Shown: in pieces, positions 32,316 to 42,152 of the stretch
Position numbering within the stretch: the first letter of the stretch is position 1
Layout of the letters: each line of letters opens with the position of its first letter
Assembly: GCF_028009165.1 (NCBI RefSeq)
Contig: NC_079244.1
Location: 3,534,001-3,598,000 of the forward strand
DNA length: 64,000 bases
Source: Akanthomyces muscarius
Taxonomy: Eukaryota; Ascomycota; Sordariomycetes; Hypocreales; Cordycipitaceae
Direction: 5' to 3'
The notes under the pieces: model-generated
Database searches by the model: none
Told to the model about the DNA's origin: nothing
The model's input: only the letters and a program-made list of their open reading frames with translations
Made by a program: the position numbers and the translations under genes

Positions 32316-33593
32316 ATGCTTTCCTCTGCTAGATCCGCTGCTCCTCGCGCACTGCGCTGCAGGGCGGCTCAGATTTCCAGACAATCGCCGCGACAAATCC
32401 GCCTTCAATCCACCACGGCCTCGACCTCATCTAGCTCGCAATCCCATCTGGCGTCTGGTGTCGCCGGAGGTCTCGTCGGCGCCATCCTCTTCTACGGTAT
32501 CTACACCTTCACGCCGGCGGGACGCACCGCCAGCACCATCAACAAGGCCGCCGTCGAGGCCAACAAGCAGTACAAGGCTGCTGCTGCCAAGCTCCAAGAG
32601 GCCACGCCCGAGCCCAGCCAAGCCATCAAATACATCAAGGATCTGGCCTACTCGTACGTGGGATGGGTGCCCGGCGGCCGCGGCTTTGTCGATGCCGCCT
32701 TCAAGGACGTCGAGGTCGTCCAGGAAAAGCACAAGGACGAGGTGAACAAGATCATCAATGACGGCTACAAGCAATTCCAGGAGCTGTCCAAGGGTGGGCT
32801 GAGCATGCAGACAGCCACCAAGGCCTACGAGACGCTGGCCGATCTCGCCAAGAAGATTGCCGACCTCTCGGCCGACGCCCTCGGCGATATTGCCGACAAC
32901 CACCCCCAGATCAAGGAGAAGCTGGGCGGCAACGTCGACAAGCTCAAGTCTCTCGGCGAGCAGTACGGCCCTGACGCCAAGAAGCAGGTTGACGAGACGT
33001 GGCGCCAGGTCAAGGACATCTTCGCCGGCGGCTTCAGCGCCGCCAACATCACCAAGGCCAAGGAGCTCATTGACGAAAAGGTCAGCCAGGTGCAGAAGCT
33101 CGGCGACGAGGCGTGGAGCAAGGGCCTCGAGGCCGCCAAGCCCATGCTCGACAAGAGCCCCAAGGTCAAGGAGCTTATTGAGAAGAATGCCGACGCGCTC
33201 AAGCAGGGCAACGTCAAGGAGCTCTTTGACAAGGCCAAGGCCGCCGTCGACTCGGGCGACCTCGGCGACCTGGAAAAGTACGTCAAGGGCGCCGCCGACA
33301 AGGCCCAGTCCAAGGGCCAAGAGGTCGCCGCCGACTGGGGCCTGGACAAGTACTTCAAGGCGCTGCCCGCGGGCGGCGACATCCTGTCCAAGCTGCAGCA
33401 GCTGAGCAAGGTTGCCAGCGAGCACAAGCAGGATGGTGAGAAGCTCATGAACGAGACGGTCGACGAGCTCAAGGAGCTGTTGGAGAAGAAGTCGAAGAAG
33501 GCACAGGACATTGTCGACTCTGCCAAGAAGGATGCCGGCAAGGATAGCAAGGACGACAAGAAGGATGAGAGCAAGGATTCCAAGAAGAAATAA
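32316..33593 (+). CDS. Mitochondrial LEA-like amphipathic helical protein
   Basis: The 425-residue protein starts with an Arg-rich, acid-free presequence (residues 1-33). A single hydrophobic segment follows (about 48-66, GGLVGAILFYGIY). The remaining ~350 residues are rich in Lys, Ala, Glu and Asp and almost purely helical, with repeated 11-residue-like periods of the late-embryogenesis-abundant/apolipoprotein kind. The C-terminus is a Lys/Asp tail (KDDKKDESKDSKKK). Anchoring in the inner mitochondrial membrane is inferred from the presequence-plus-TM layout. LEA-like helices usually protect membranes and proteins during desiccation or stress, and this is inferred, not shown. Strong C-ending codon bias suggests high expression. 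No intron. Confidence 0.75.
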   Translation: MLSSARSAAPRALRCRAAQISRQSPRQIRLQSTTASTSSSSQSHLASGVAGGLVGAILFYGIYTFTPAGRTASTINKAAVEANKQYKAAAAKLQEATPEPSQAIKYIKDLAYSYVGWVPGGRGFVDAAFKDVEVVQEKHKDEVNKIINDGYKQFQELSKGGLSMQTATKAYETLADLAKKIADLSADALGDIADNHPQIKEKLGGNVDKLKSLGEQYGPDAKKQVDETWRQVKDIFAGGFSAANITKAKELIDEKVSQVQKLGDEAWSKGLEAAKPMLDKSPKVKELIEKNADALKQGNVKELFDKAKAAVDSGDLGDLEKYVKGAADKAQSKGQEVAADWGLDKYFKALPAGGDILSKLQQLSKVASEHKQDGEKLMNETVDELKELLEKKSKKAQDIVDSAKKDAGKDSKDDKKDESKDSKKK

Positions 33594-33713
33594 ACAACAT
33601 TCTAAGCAGTCACATACCTAGCATATATATTAATTAATATCATTTAATTACTCCAACTTGACGCATTCGCTTGCTGTCGCGTGGCTAGCAAGAAAACCTC
33701 GAGCAGTTCAATT

Positions 33714-33899
33714 TCAAACCCGTCGCGCATATTTCAATTGAACGTTTGCTCTTGGTGTGAACATTAGCGCACACTTTCCATAGTACTCCTTCTCGCACTT
33801 GCAAAAATGTTTGCAGGTGATGGCGCGACCAATCAAGGCCTCTATTGCTGTGTACAGAACCAGGATGCTCATCTTCGTCATCACATGCAATGTAGACAT
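33714..33899 (-). CDS. Possible small secreted Cys-containing protein (weak)
   Basis: The 61-codon frame has a hydrophobic start (MTKMSILVLYTAIEALIGRA from the third ATG) that could act as a signal peptide. It is followed by ITCKHFCKCEKEYYGKC, four cysteines in 14 residues (C-x3-C-x-C-x7-C). This resembles the layout of small secreted fungal proteins, but the frame is short, unsupported by any paralogue here, and could be chance. Confidence 0.25.
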   Translation of the reverse strand: MSTLHVMTKMSILVLYTAIEALIGRAITCKHFCKCEKEYYGKCALMFTPRANVQLKYARRV

Positions 33900-34009
33900 C
33901 GCTGAGTCTGCTGTATACGCAATCCGATACTAAAAGCTCTAGGAAGCATATCTGCAAATTCACTAGATTACACTAAAACGGGATGCATTCCTTTTCCGTT
34001 CCACGAGGC

Positions 34010-34047
34010 ACAAGGTAATGGACTTACTGTGTTGTGCATTACCTTGT
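34010..34047. repeat. Perfect 11-bp inverted repeat
   Basis: ACAAGGTAATG at 34010-34020 is exactly reverse-complemented by CATTACCTTGT at 34037-34047, with a 16-nt loop. It could form a hairpin in RNA or be a dyad protein site. Confidence 0.8.
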
Positions 34048-34664
34048 AGACCTTCAGACATCACTTCAGCGACCAGGCTGTCGTGGCTTACGCCAATTGC
34101 GAGCACTCGATTAGAAACGAGTCAATCACGCAATCGCCGGAGATGGACCCTTTACAGACGACGCGCAATTCTACCGTAGCAAGATCTTTTGCCAGCCACG
34201 GAGCGGGTAGGGACATGTGCGCTACCCGCGTATCGAGGAGGTGGGTATTAGCCGACGACGACGTCCCCACCACCATATCTCGATCGACATGCAGGGATCT
34301 TCAAAGATATGCACCCCAAACATGAGGAACCTCGGAAGTATACCCTGCAGTGAGGTGAAGTGTGCTGCTACACATTATGCAGCATGGAGAGGAACTCGGT
34401 TTGCTGAGCGCGCCTTCGAGTGGGCGTGACATACTTTACACTTGACTGTCCGCAGTAGCCAAGAACATATGCGCAGGCTCGTTCCAGTGAATTGCATGGT
34501 GCTTTTCTTTTTCAATGTAGAAAGGGTTTTTATTGAAATACGACGTAGTAACCGTGTCTCGGGCTGTGAAATTGGTGCGAAAGCACTTGATCAAAGAAGA
34601 CCATCGTCAAAATTGGTAACCACACTGTTTACACCATCGGAGGCATACAATAGCAGCCTCTCCA

Positions 34665-36149
34665 CTACTCCTTATTGACACGCACACTGTATTCAAACAT
34701 TTCATTCGATGGCACCGCCTTGCGATTTCGCAGCTTATCCGCCGTCTCCCTCCCGAGCACCGGCACGCGATACTCCACGGCCGCACCCTCGGGCGCTTCC
34801 GCCACGGGGTACGGAAACGGCAGGTAGTCGGGCATGAGGCCGAGCTGGCGCAGCGTCGTGCCCTGGTCCCAGGCAATGTGCTCGTGGTGCAGCCTGTCGC
34901 CGCGGATGTTGACGACGGCGACAAAGGGGATCTCGGCCTTGCGGTGCGTGGGCGGGACGCCAGGGAGTCTGTGTTGTTTTGCACACCGTTGTCAGCATTT
35001 CAGGTTCGCCGCTCGGCTAGAGAAGGAAAGAAAAAGAATTTCCAACGTACAGCCAATCGATTTCGCGGTCGTGGGTGAATTTAAAGATGAATTCATCGAT
35101 AACGCGGTCTATGCCAATGGTCCGGCTGACAAGCTCGAGGCTCGTGTCGGCCGAGTTGTTGAAGATGAAGTTGTGGCGGTAAAAGTCTGTGAGCTTTAGT
35201 CTGCCAACACCACCCGTCAACTGTCCAAAATATTAGCGCCCGTATTCAGTTTTGCAAATCCCGTGTAGTGCGTGTAGTGCGTGTAGTGCACGCACAGGCG
35301 TGAATTTACGTACGGTCGGGACATGGTTGACATATGGCTCCTGCACCATGGTACTCATTGTGTGCTCGACCGATCGATCGGCAAACTCGTAATACGTGTG
35401 CTCCTCCCAGATATTCTCCAGGTCGAAGAATGGCCCGTCCATCTTTGGTTTGAGGAACTGCAGATTTCGCGAATGCGCGACCGAGTCGGCCGAGTAGTCA
35501 AAGTCGTCGTGGCCAGGGCTGAACCATCGCTGTTGTCCTGTGATGCTGGGATAACCATATTCTTTAGAGGAAGCGTCGCTCGCACAACTGGGCATGTTGG
35601 CCGCTGCACCAGCAATGTGTCTCAGTGATGGTACTGCAGCGGACAAGAGTCCCTCTGGGTTTTGGTCATCCACGTATACAACAGCTGCCGAGATGCTGGA
35701 AATGTTCTCTAGCACCGGTGCAAACGAGTTCCACAACGATGAGGAATAAGCTAGGAGTACATGTGTTAGCATCGAACACATCCGTGCTGCTGAAAAGTTG
35801 AAACTCGCCACTTACACACCACGCCGACTTTGTCCTTGGGCTGGCAAGCGTCGCATCCCTGCAGAGCCTCCATGGCCAAGGACAATATCTGCTCAGCACT
35901 GGACGATCCGATGGCGGCCGCAGAAATCTGAACCACCGTGTAGCCCTCTTCTGCCCATTTGAGCACTGGAGTCGGTGCATCATCCCGATGCGTTCCGTCC
36001 TCGTCGTACTCGTCTGCAGTCGTGAGGATAAGAAGACCCGGACCCAAGCCGCGCCTCGTCAGAGGCGGCTGCAAAGAAATCCCGGTCTGTAGTTTCTGCA
36101 GCGGGGCCGATGGCAGCGGCGCAGGTGGTTTGCTAATGTCCGCGTACAT
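34665..36149 (-). CDS. Dienelactone hydrolase-like / SnoaL-like two-domain protein
   Basis: Four exons (36149-35816, 35750-35314, 35220-35051, 34968-34665) give 414 residues. The three introns of 65, 93 and 82 nt all have strong GTAAGT/GTACGT donors. The N-terminal half has the alpha/beta-hydrolase shape of carboxymethylenebutenolidases (KVGVV strand and turn, then VVYVDDQNPEG and PGHDDFDYSADSVAHSRNLQ). The C-terminal part (IWEEHTYYEFADRSVEHTMS...VNHVPTLTGGVG...HEHIAWDQG) is a SnoaL/NTF2-like cone domain. The usual nucleophile turn with Cys is replaced by a Ser-rich SYSSSLWN, so catalysis may be altered or lost. It would act on lactone-type or aromatic-derived intermediates if active. It is divergent to a short-chain dehydrogenase, which suggests a shared pathway. 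Confidence 0.85.
35265..35292. repeat. Triple 10-bp repeat inside intron 2 of the DLH-like gene
   Basis: CGTGTAGTG(C) is repeated three times in tandem within the 93-nt intron, which makes that intron the longest of the three. Confidence 0.8.
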
Positions 36150-36699
36150 TGTTGCTCAATTTTCTTGTCATTGGTGCATGCAGGATTAGTTCCATTGGTT
36201 CCAAGACCGCGTCAACGTTATGCGTCGCCGACTCTTTATCACTGTGCCTCGATATCTAGTCGCCAAGTAAAAGATTTCGGCAGCGCCCTCTCTTTTCGGA
36301 CAAAGCACTTTCTTCTTGTTTCAGCCGCTTGCCCACGTTGACTGTCATCATGACAAATGCGAGGCCCGGGGGACCGCGATAACACCAGCGGAGGACCGGA
36401 TATGAGGGAGCGGGGTCCGATGTGCTCGAACTAAAAGGGTCCCGACCCGACGAAATCAGGCTCCGTGACCTGTATTAGCGGCTGATCGGAATAGTGTGGA
36501 TCGGGGACACTGATGTAACTATGCAGAACCCGCCGAGACTGGGCTGTATTTGGAGCTACCGGGGAAGCTATAAACTGTCCAGCAAAGCTACTGCCGACGA
36601 TAGGAACCCAAGCTCTTGAAATCCAAGACGGGAAGCGCCGAATCCATTCACATCGCGCTGTTTCATCGTCCACCTGCATCTTGTCCTTTGCGCTTTGCC
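36150..36699. promoter_or_regulatory. Divergent promoter, DLH-like gene / SDR
   Basis: The 550 bp lies between divergent ATGs. No other feature is recognised. Co-regulation of the two enzymes from this region is inference. Confidence 0.5.
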
Positions 36700-37608
36700 A
36701 TGTCTCCTCCCACAATCAGCAATGTCCGCCCGCGGTTCGAGCTCACCGGCCGCACGTACGTCGTCACGGGCGGCGCGCAGGGCATCGGCTTTGCCCTATC
36801 AACGGCCATCTGCGAGATGGGCGGCAACGTCGCCGTCTGGGACATCCAGCCCGAGCCCATCGACGAGTTTGGCACGCTGAGCGAGCGCTTCGGAACGAAG
36901 ACGCTGTACATCCAGACCGACGTCACCAAGCAGGAGAGCCTGCAGGCGGCGTTCCAGAAGACGCTTGACGAGTTCAAGACAGTGGACGGATGTGTGCCCG
37001 CGGCGGGCATCGCCATTGACAAGCCGTTTGTCGACCAGACCTGGGACGAGTTCAATCGCATCCAGGAGATTAATGTAAGAGGCTGGCATTCTTCTGGTAT
37101 TTTTCTTCGCCGCCCGTCGTCTTTTGCTAATCTCCCGTCCTTGAAACAGGTTCGCGGCACATTCTTCACGGTCCAGCTCGTCACCAAGGAACTGATCAGG
37201 CAAAAGAAGCCCGGCAGCATCCTCCTCATCGCCAGCCAGTCGGCGCACATTGCGCTGCCGGGCTACCGCATGGCCGCGTATAATGCCTCCAAGGGCGGCG
37301 TCATGATGCTCGCCAAGGTGCTCGGCGTCGAGCTCGCGCCGCACGGCATCCGCGTCAACACCATCTCGCCCGGCTTCGTCGACTCGGACATGACGAGGAG
37401 CGTGCGCGAGGCCAAGAGCGTCAAGCGCGAGGGGGAGCAAATGTGGCTCGCGCCGCCGAACCAGCGCCTAAGCCAGCAGGACGACCTCACCGGCGCGGCG
37501 GTCTACTTGCTGAGCGATGCGTCGATACACACAACGTCGGCGGACATTGCGATTACGGGCGGGCTGCATGCTGGAACGATTGATGGTCTGATTACGTACG
37601 AGAAATGA
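36700..37608 (+). CDS. Short-chain dehydrogenase/reductase
   Basis: Exon 1 (36700-37074) and exon 2 (37150-37608) are separated by a 75-nt intron, and the product is 277 residues. The NAD(P)-binding motif TGGAQGIG is at 23-30. The acidic residue ending strand 2 (VAVWDIQ) suggests NAD preference. The catalytic Ser156-Tyr169-Lys173 set lies in IASQSAHIALPGYRMAAYNASK. The usual NNAG strand-4 motif reads PAAG. The sequence is of the sorbose/arabinitol/xylulose-reductase-like classical SDR type ending GGLHAGTIDGLITYEK. It lacks a signal peptide and is presumably cytosolic. Substrate unknown; the divergent dienelactone-hydrolase-like neighbour and downstream monooxygenase make a small catabolic or secondary route plausible. 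Confidence 0.9.
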   Translation: MSPPTISNVRPRFELTGRTYVVTGGAQGIGFALSTAICEMGGNVAVWDIQPEPIDEFGTLSERFGTKTLYIQTDVTKQESLQAAFQKTLDEFKTVDGCVPAAGIAIDKPFVDQTWDEFNRIQEINVRGWHSSGIFLRRPSSFANLPSLKQVRGTFFTVQLVTKELIRQKKPGSILLIASQSAHIALPGYRMAAYNASKGGVMMLAKVLGVELAPHGIRVNTISPGFVDSDMTRSVREAKSVKREGEQMWLAPPNQRLSQQDDLTGAAVYLLSDASIHTTSADIAITGGLHAGTIDGLITYEK

Positions 37609-38424
37609 CTTTTATAAACTGTCTGATAGCCGAAATTCCATTTTGGAAGATTTCCACGCGAACCTTGGTGGCGTAACTCTTCATTCTGCATCTTTGTCTC
37701 CAAAGGCATCGAACCTGCCCAATCAATGCAGCTCGCAAGTCAAGACTTTCAAGCCACCTGAATCAGCTCAACCTGATGTTTCTTCAACGGCAATTAGCAC
37801 GTCGCAATTGCCGAGAGTCCCCTACATTCGCGTGGCATACCTCTAGCCAAAGTGGCTGAGCATAGCGCGTTCTTGGACCGACACTATCATCTCTAGCACA
37901 AGGGCTCCTGTTCCGTTGACCGGAAAGCCTCCCAAAGCGGCAACTTATCGTCGGAACTTGGTCGACAGCGTCGCAGAGCTATCCTAACTTTTTTTTTTAT
38001 CTCTACGCCACCGAGGATTAAAAAGGCTACCATGCACTTCTTCACCACCCGCCCCCTTCCCCATGCGTCCCGCATCCGAAACACCTCGGTAGCTAGTTCG
38101 GATGCTACCCCCTTGCCCCTTTTCTTTGAAGCTCTACTGACCAACTGCAAGCTTATCGCCAATCACGGCGGCAAAGGGATCTGGACGCCGACAGAGATAG
38201 ACTGGCCGGCTTTGTGGGGGTGATCGCCGCTAGTAAAGTACATATATACACTACCCCAGACTCGAGGAATAAATATCATTATCCGCAACGTGGACACCCA
38301 TGATCGGCCGTGTTGTCTGTTAAATCATTTCGTCCAGCGTTTCTTACAATTTCTGCACTTGGCATATTCCCAAGTGAGCCGTGAATACACAAAAGCCGTC
38401 GGCTTGCCAGCTTCGCCTCAGAAC
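37609..38424. other. Spacer between SDR and FAD monooxygenase
   Basis: The 816 bp has no gene I can support. A T9 run lies near 37990. The distal part is the presumed monooxygenase promoter. Confidence 0.5.
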
Positions 38425-40201
38425 ATGGGTGAAGCCTATGACATTGTAGTTGTGGGTGCCGGTAAGTTTCGTCAACGATGCCAGTTGAAGCCGAGGGAAA
38501 AAAGCTTGTGCTAACGTGGGTTCTTTTCAAGGCTGGTTCGGTCTGGCTGCCGCCAAAGCCGCTTCTCAACTCATGCCCGACGAGACGCTCGCGGTGCTCG
38601 AGAGCGCCGAGAGCTGCGGCGGCACCTGGTCGCGCAACCGCCTCTACCCGGGCCTCAAGTCCAACAACATGGTCGGCACGTACGAGCACCCCGACTTCCC
38701 CATGACGGAAGCGCGCTACGGCGTCAGGCCGGACACGCACATCCCAGGCGCCGTGCTGCACCAGTACCTGACCGACTTTGCGCACCACTTTGGCTTCTTT
38801 GACCGGATCCAGTTCCGCAGCAAGGTCGACGTCGTCGAGCCCGCGGACGGCGACGGCGGCAGCGCCTGGAAGCTGTCCGTCACGGGGCCCGACGGAAAGC
38901 GGCGCGAGGTCGCGGCCAAGAAGCTCATCCTGGCGACGGGCCTGACGTCGACGCCCAACATGCCCACGTACAAGGGCAGCGAGGACCTCGGCGCGCCGCT
39001 CTTCCACGCCAAGGACTTTTGCGCGCAGGCGCCGCGCCTCATGGGCAGCGTCAAGAGCGCCGTCGTCGTCGGCGGCGCCAAGTCGGCATACGACGTCGCC
39101 TACGCCATGGTGCAGGACGGCGCCACCGTCGACCTCGTCATCCGGGACAACGGCCACGGGCCCGTCTGGATAGCGCCCGCGTTCGTCACGCCCTTCAAAA
39201 CGCGCCTCGACCAGCTGCTCCTGGTCCGCTGGATGACATGGATGGCGCCGTGCCCGTGGGGCGGCGAGGACGGCTTCGGCAGCGTCCGCGGCTTCCTGCA
39301 CGGCACGGCGCTCGGGCGCTTCCTCGTGGACCTGTTTTGGAAGATTCTCTCGGCGGACGTGGTTGGCGCCAACGGCTACGACACGCACCCGGAGCTCGCG
39401 AAGCTCAAGCCCTGGCACTCGGCGTTTTGGATCGGCAGCGGGCTGAGCATACTGAACTACCAGACGCCGTTCTTTGACCTGGTCAAGGACGGGCGGATCA
39501 GGGTGCACATAGGGCAGATTGACCACATGGAGCACAAGACCGTGGTGCTGGCCGACGGGACGAGGCTGCAGACTGATGTGGTCGTGTGCTCGACGGGCTG
39601 GAAAAAGGAGTCGCCAATCAAGTTCAACAACATGGACGCTCCGACAAGGTTTGGCCTGGACGTGTCGGATGCCGAGCTCGCCAAGCTCAACAATAAGGCC
39701 GACGAGGACGTGCTCAATCTGTTCCCGCGCCTGCGGTACCAGCCCAAGCTCCGCTTCACGCCCAAGGCCGGCGAGCCGCTGCGCCTGTACCGCTTCATCG
39801 TCCCCTCGACGCACGTGTTCGCCCGCAGCATCGCCTTTGCGGGGGCCGTCTCGAGCGTCAACACGGCGACGTGCGCGGCCGCGCAGGGCCACTGGATCGC
39901 AGCCTACCTCTCCAACAGGCTCGACCGCCTGCCGAGCACCGGCGACGAGGTGTCAGACGAGATCATGCTGCACACCCAATGGGGCAAGTGGCGCTACCCG
40001 TGCGGGTACGGCGCCAGCCTGCCGGATTTTGTGTTTGAGGGCCTGCCGTACGTCGACTTGCTCCTGAGGGACATGGGGCTGAGGAATAACCGAAAGGGGA
40101 GCTTGTTCGCAGAGCTGACGAAGCCGTACCTCCCACGAGACTTTCGGGGATTGGTCGAAGAGTGGAAGGCGTTGCATGACGGGACCGGCAAGACGGCCTG
40201 A
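38425..40201 (+). CDS. FAD-dependent monooxygenase (FMO/BVMO-like)
   Basis: A tiny exon 1 (38425-38461) encodes MGEAYDIVVVGA and is joined across a 70-nt intron (GCTAACG branch) to exon 2 (38532-40201), giving 568 residues. The splice completes the FAD Rossmann motif GAGWFG at 11-16. A second dinucleotide site, VVVGGAKSAYD, lies near residue 205. ILATGLTSTPNMP and VVCSTGW are the conserved ATG-type strands of flavin monooxygenases. The FMO/BVMO fingerprint between the two sites is degenerate (GAPLFHAKDFC). Members hydroxylate or insert oxygen into small substrates using NADPH and O2. A hydrophobic stretch near 260 (LLLVRWMTWMAP) may touch the membrane. It resembles tailoring oxidases of fungal secondary-metabolite loci, but no backbone synthase is in the window. 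Confidence 0.9.
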
Positions 40202-40753
40202 GAATGGTCGAACGAGATGTGTGTACATAGTAGTCAGGGTATGATGCCTGTTAGTACCAGAATGGGACCTGTGGAGATTCAAGTCAGCTTAATGAGGAAG
40301 TGCAAATGAATATTGCTTGCCAGGTTTCCGAGGAAAGGGACATTCTTTGTACAATGCTCCAGACCACTGTTATATGTAGCTTTGCAGTTATCTGGAAGAA
40401 GCGCCCCAAGCCTGTATTCGCGCGAGACACAGCACTAGTCCATGCAAAGAATGCACTAAATCAAAACGCAACGCGTGTATTGACACTATCAAGTATCTGG
40501 TTTGCAGTATCTAAGAGTTCCAGCGTGTATTTTCCCATGAACGCAGTTGAAGGCAAAGATTTGTCTTTTTCGTCGAGGAGCAGTATTCGTCTACAACCCC
40601 TCATCTCCGCTGCCTTTTCTTTCGTTCCCGGCATGCGCCGGGCATGTCTATCAGATGTCTAAAACTTGTTAAAGGCCTTGCGCCTGTATTACTTAAATCA
40701 GTATAAAGAGAGTAACGAAGAAAAGTGGAATCATCAGCCGCTGTCGCATTGAT
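40202..40753. other. Spacer, monooxygenase 3' flank
   Basis: This 552-bp AT-richer region between converging features has no recognisable gene. Confidence 0.5.
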
Positions 40754-41790
40754 TTACCGGAAAATCATGTCGTCGCGGTTGGCTATCAACTTATTAGCAT
40801 TGTCTGTCAAGACAGGCTTCTTCATGCCGCGGCTAATTACGTCCAGTACCCATCCACTTGATGGGAACGCCCAGGAATTTCTCAATGTACTCAATGTACT
40901 CTTTCGTCTCCTTGGGCAGGTCCTCGTACTCTTTGACCGACGTGATGGGCGTCTGCCACCCCTTGAAATCCTCGTACACGACCTCGCACTTTTCCAGGTA
41001 CTCGAGATCGGCAGGGAAGTAGTCAATAAGGTCGCCCGTCTCAGGGTCCTTGTACGCTACCGCCAACTGGATGACGGGAAAGGTGTCGAGAATGTCGAGC
41101 TTGGTTAGGTTCAGCGCCGTGTAGTGGTTGACGGCGCACGAGTATTTGAGGACGGCAAGGTCCAGCCAGCCGCATCAGCGGCGGCGACCGGTCGACACGC
41201 CCATTTGCGGCCAATTTCCTGCAACTTGGTGCCGGCCTCACCGAGGTCCTCGGTCTTGAAGATGCCGGCACCGACACGGGTGGTGTATCCCTTGACAACA
41301 CTGCTTCAAGTTAGCACCCCGCATACTTGTCCGGCGCACATGTGTTGCAGCCGATACATACCCAATGACTTCCTTGATCTTGGTCGGGTTCAGAGCCAGA
41401 CCGGTAATGGCGCCGCCAAGACCAGTGTTGGAGCTGGTGACATACGGGTATGTGCCGTAATCCACATCCAGCATGAGCGCGTTGGCGCCCTCAATCAGAA
41501 TCTTCTTGGAGGAATCGTCCTGGGCTGCCTTCATAAAAGTAACGGCATCCACACAATGCGGCGTGAGCTTTTCACGCCATCCCTGGAACTTCTTGAGCTC
41601 GTCCTCGACGTTGTATTCGAGGAGGTCGCCGAAACGCTTCTTGTACCCAGCAGCCAGGATACGGAGCTTCTCCTCGAAACGCGCCTCGTTGAAAATCTCG
41701 TGGATGCGGATCCCGTTGCGTGCCGCCTTGGAGGAATAGCTCGGCCCAATGCCCCTCCCAGTCGTTCCAACCTTACGGTTTCCCAGCGCT
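40754..41790 (-). pseudogene. Truncated, frameshifted adenylosuccinate synthetase copy
   Basis: Minus-strand sequence from about 41790 encodes a good adenylosuccinate synthetase from [17 protein letters not shown] through [16 protein letters not shown] to [17 protein letters not shown] 61-nt intron follows (41361-41301), then [20 protein letters not shown]. Near 41205 a single-nucleotide loss shifts the frame, and a TGA replaces an Arg codon in the [15 protein letters not shown] stretch. The frame then stays open through [13 protein letters not shown] to [11 protein letters not shown] final 58-nt intron (GTAATT...GCTAATA...GATAG) joins to PNRDDMIFR and the stop at 40754. The N-terminal third with the GDEGKGK P-loop and catalytic Asp/His is absent: upstream DNA shows no homology before the amidase gene. 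Retained introns point to DNA-level duplication, not retroposition. Confidence 0.85.
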
Positions 41791-42152
41791 CGGAATTACC
41801 TGAAGGCACTGTACCCAGGCGGTTGGCCGTTTGCATGTCACGACGCCACGCAAAAGTAGAAATCCCGCTATACACACATAATTACGTAATGATAATCACT
41901 CAACGGTATTGTCTTACTTTATTTACTGTAAATGCTAGACACTTTCATAGCCCTGTCAATTGGCCGTGTCACAGCCCCAACACCCATCACCTATCCATAG
42001 ATCGAGGGCTTGTACTCCGTACCAAAGGCGGAGCTCCATGACCGGCCGCTCCCGATATACGCCATGTCACCGTCGCACAATGTAAAATCCCGCTTCCGTA
42101 TATACAATTCCACATTTACATCTCATGAGACTAGCTGCACCGGTCTGGCCTA
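41791..42152. other. Spacer between the synthetase relic and the amidase
   Basis: This 362-bp stretch replaces what would be the 5' part of the synthetase gene. It is AT-rich, has no coding potential, and includes the rearrangement breakpoint. Confidence 0.55.

Larger units (their letters stand above)
33594..34664. other. Spacer with a small Cys-containing frame and a perfect hairpin
   Basis: This 1.07-kb spacer separates the LEA-like gene from the dienelactone hydrolase gene. It holds a possible 61-codon frame (33714-33899, minus) and an 11-bp perfect inverted repeat (34010-34047), annotated separately. Otherwise I see no gene. Confidence 0.5.

Noticed and set aside
41238..41552. Open frame reading through the synthetase relic's intron
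   Set aside because: Its C-terminal part is translated intron; the true reading uses the GTATGT donor and then hits the frameshift.
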